Shown: piece after piece, positions 63,413-64,000 of the stretch | How positions within the stretch are numbered: the stretch's first letter is position 1 | Layout: every line of letters begins with the position of its first letter | Source of the DNA: Sphingomonas guangdongensis | Lineage (GTDB): Bacteria; Pseudomonadota; Alphaproteobacteria; Sphingomonadales; Sphingomonadaceae | Assembly: GCF_900199185.1 (NCBI RefSeq) | Contig: NZ_OBMI01000001.1 | Coordinates: 1,116,001-1,180,000 of the forward strand | Length of the DNA stretch: 64,000 nucleotides | Reading direction: 5' to 3' | The notes under the pieces: model-generated | The model's database searches: none | Seen by the model: the letters and a program-made list of their open reading frames with translations, nothing else | What the model was told of the DNA's origin: nothing | Made by a program: the position numbers and the translations under genes

Positions 63413-64000
63413 ATGCGCCGGGAGCACATCGATCACGAGCTGCCGTGGGGCTACTGGCTCCGCGCGCAGCTAGTCGACGGCAAGCCGATGCTCGTCGACG
63501 ACGAGACCGGAGAACGCTGGGCGACGCTCCGCCAGGCATTCTGGTGCGGCCGCCTCGGCATGCCGGACGGCTTCAACGCGCCGCCGGACGCGCAGCTCGA
63601 ACTGCTTCACGCTGTGCTGGCGTTGCGTGCCCGTCGCGGCACGATCGACTCCCGCGAGGAGAGAAGCGACCTCTTCGAGGGCAGCTGGCTCTTCAGGGCT
63701 AACTTCCTCGACTGGCTCGGTGGAGTCGGGATCCTCACGGCACCGCCGGACGTCTACCATAAGGCCGAACTGACTCCGGAGGGCTGGTCGGCACTCGCGA
63801 TGCTCCACGCCACCAGGCCCGACGCGGTGAAGACCAGGCGGCCCTCGGGCATGACCGTCCAGGACCTCGTGAGCCTCGGTCTAGGACCCGACCCGCGCGA
63901 GGAGCGGCTCGCGGAGGTCGAGCGGGTCGTCGCCGGCTGGGACGCGGCCTTCCTCCGGCAGGTGGACGCGGGTCGGCATTCCGTCGTGCTGGTTGAGCGG
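63413..64000 (+). CDS. Unrecognised protein, partial (runs off the window)
   Basis: At least 196 codons from the ATG at 63413 without a stop before the window end. It begins RREHIDHELPWGYWLRAQLVDGKP and contains ERWATLRQAFWCGRLGMPDGF and FRANFLDWLGGVGILTAPPDVYHKAELTPEGW. The end visible here is helical and charged. No family recognised. It follows the preceding gene by three bases, so the two form one unit. Confidence 0.65.
   Translation, partial: MRREHIDHELPWGYWLRAQLVDGKPMLVDDETGERWATLRQAFWCGRLGMPDGFNAPPDAQLELLHAVLALRARRGTIDSREERSDLFEGSWLFRANFLDWLGGVGILTAPPDVYHKAELTPEGWSALAMLHATRPDAVKTRRPSGMTVQDLVSLGLGPDPREERLAEVERVVAGWDAAFLRQVDAGRHSVVLVER

Overview
The window is high-GC DNA from an alphaproteobacterium, most likely a sphingomonad. 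The evidence is an SpsB/GelB-type initiating sugar-phosphate transferase, a polysaccharide locus of the sphingan type, and a housekeeping block (tsaB-rimI-fur-plsC-miaB, phoH-ybeY-corC) laid out as in that group. Genus is an inference from gene content; no 16S gene is present.

Layout. (1) Bases 1-25650 are a large surface-polysaccharide locus. It starts in the tail of a tyrosine autokinase (Wzc-like) and contains a GDP-D-rhamnose route (gmd and rmd at separate places), an ADP-heptose route (hldE, gmhB), and an unbroken minus-strand run ddhD-ddhA-ddhB-ddhC-prt-tyv that should make CDP-tyvelose. It also has a Wzx-like flippase, a Wzy-like polymerase, six glycosyltransferases (two GT9-like, two GT2, one GT4 and the SpsB-like primer), a methyltransferase, an AGE-family isomerase and an exported beta-helix protein. 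Together these cover sugar-nucleotide supply, lipid-linked repeat assembly, flipping, polymerisation and length control of a deoxy-sugar polymer. (2) Bases 25.7-37.7 kb are chromosomal housekeeping: an M16 peptidase, NfuA, a RutE-like nitroreductase, TsaB-RimI, Fur, an acyltransferase, MiaB, an EamA exporter, then phoH-ybeY-corC with a vapBC toxin-antitoxin pair inserted between phoH and ybeY. (3) Bases 37.7-54.6 kb hold katG with a good promoter, a nucleotidyltransferase-like protein, a sorbosone-type dehydrogenase, homogentisate catabolism (hpd, hmgA), a UdgX plus radical-SAM DNA repair pair, a ROK kinase, a phospholipase-D protein, rpoZ with a textbook terminator, rlmE and ppx/gppA. Several inter-gene gaps contain repetitive extragenic palindromes. 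(4) A tRNA-Gln(CUG) lies at 54775-54848. Everything after it looks accessory: a decayed OLD-family nuclease, a three-gene secreted M48-peptidase operon, two tiny genes, an ArsR-like regulator facing a two-gene DnaQ-exonuclease module, and two unrecognised genes running off the end. Leucine codon choice shifts from CTG-dominant to CTC-dominant in the genes sampled across this boundary.

The strongest points for follow-up are the complete enterobacterial-order CDP-tyvelose operon in an organism type that usually lacks LPS, the UdgX/radical-SAM pair, and the post-tRNA accessory segment with its regulator-exonuclease module and its defence-type pseudogene carrying three separate lesions.
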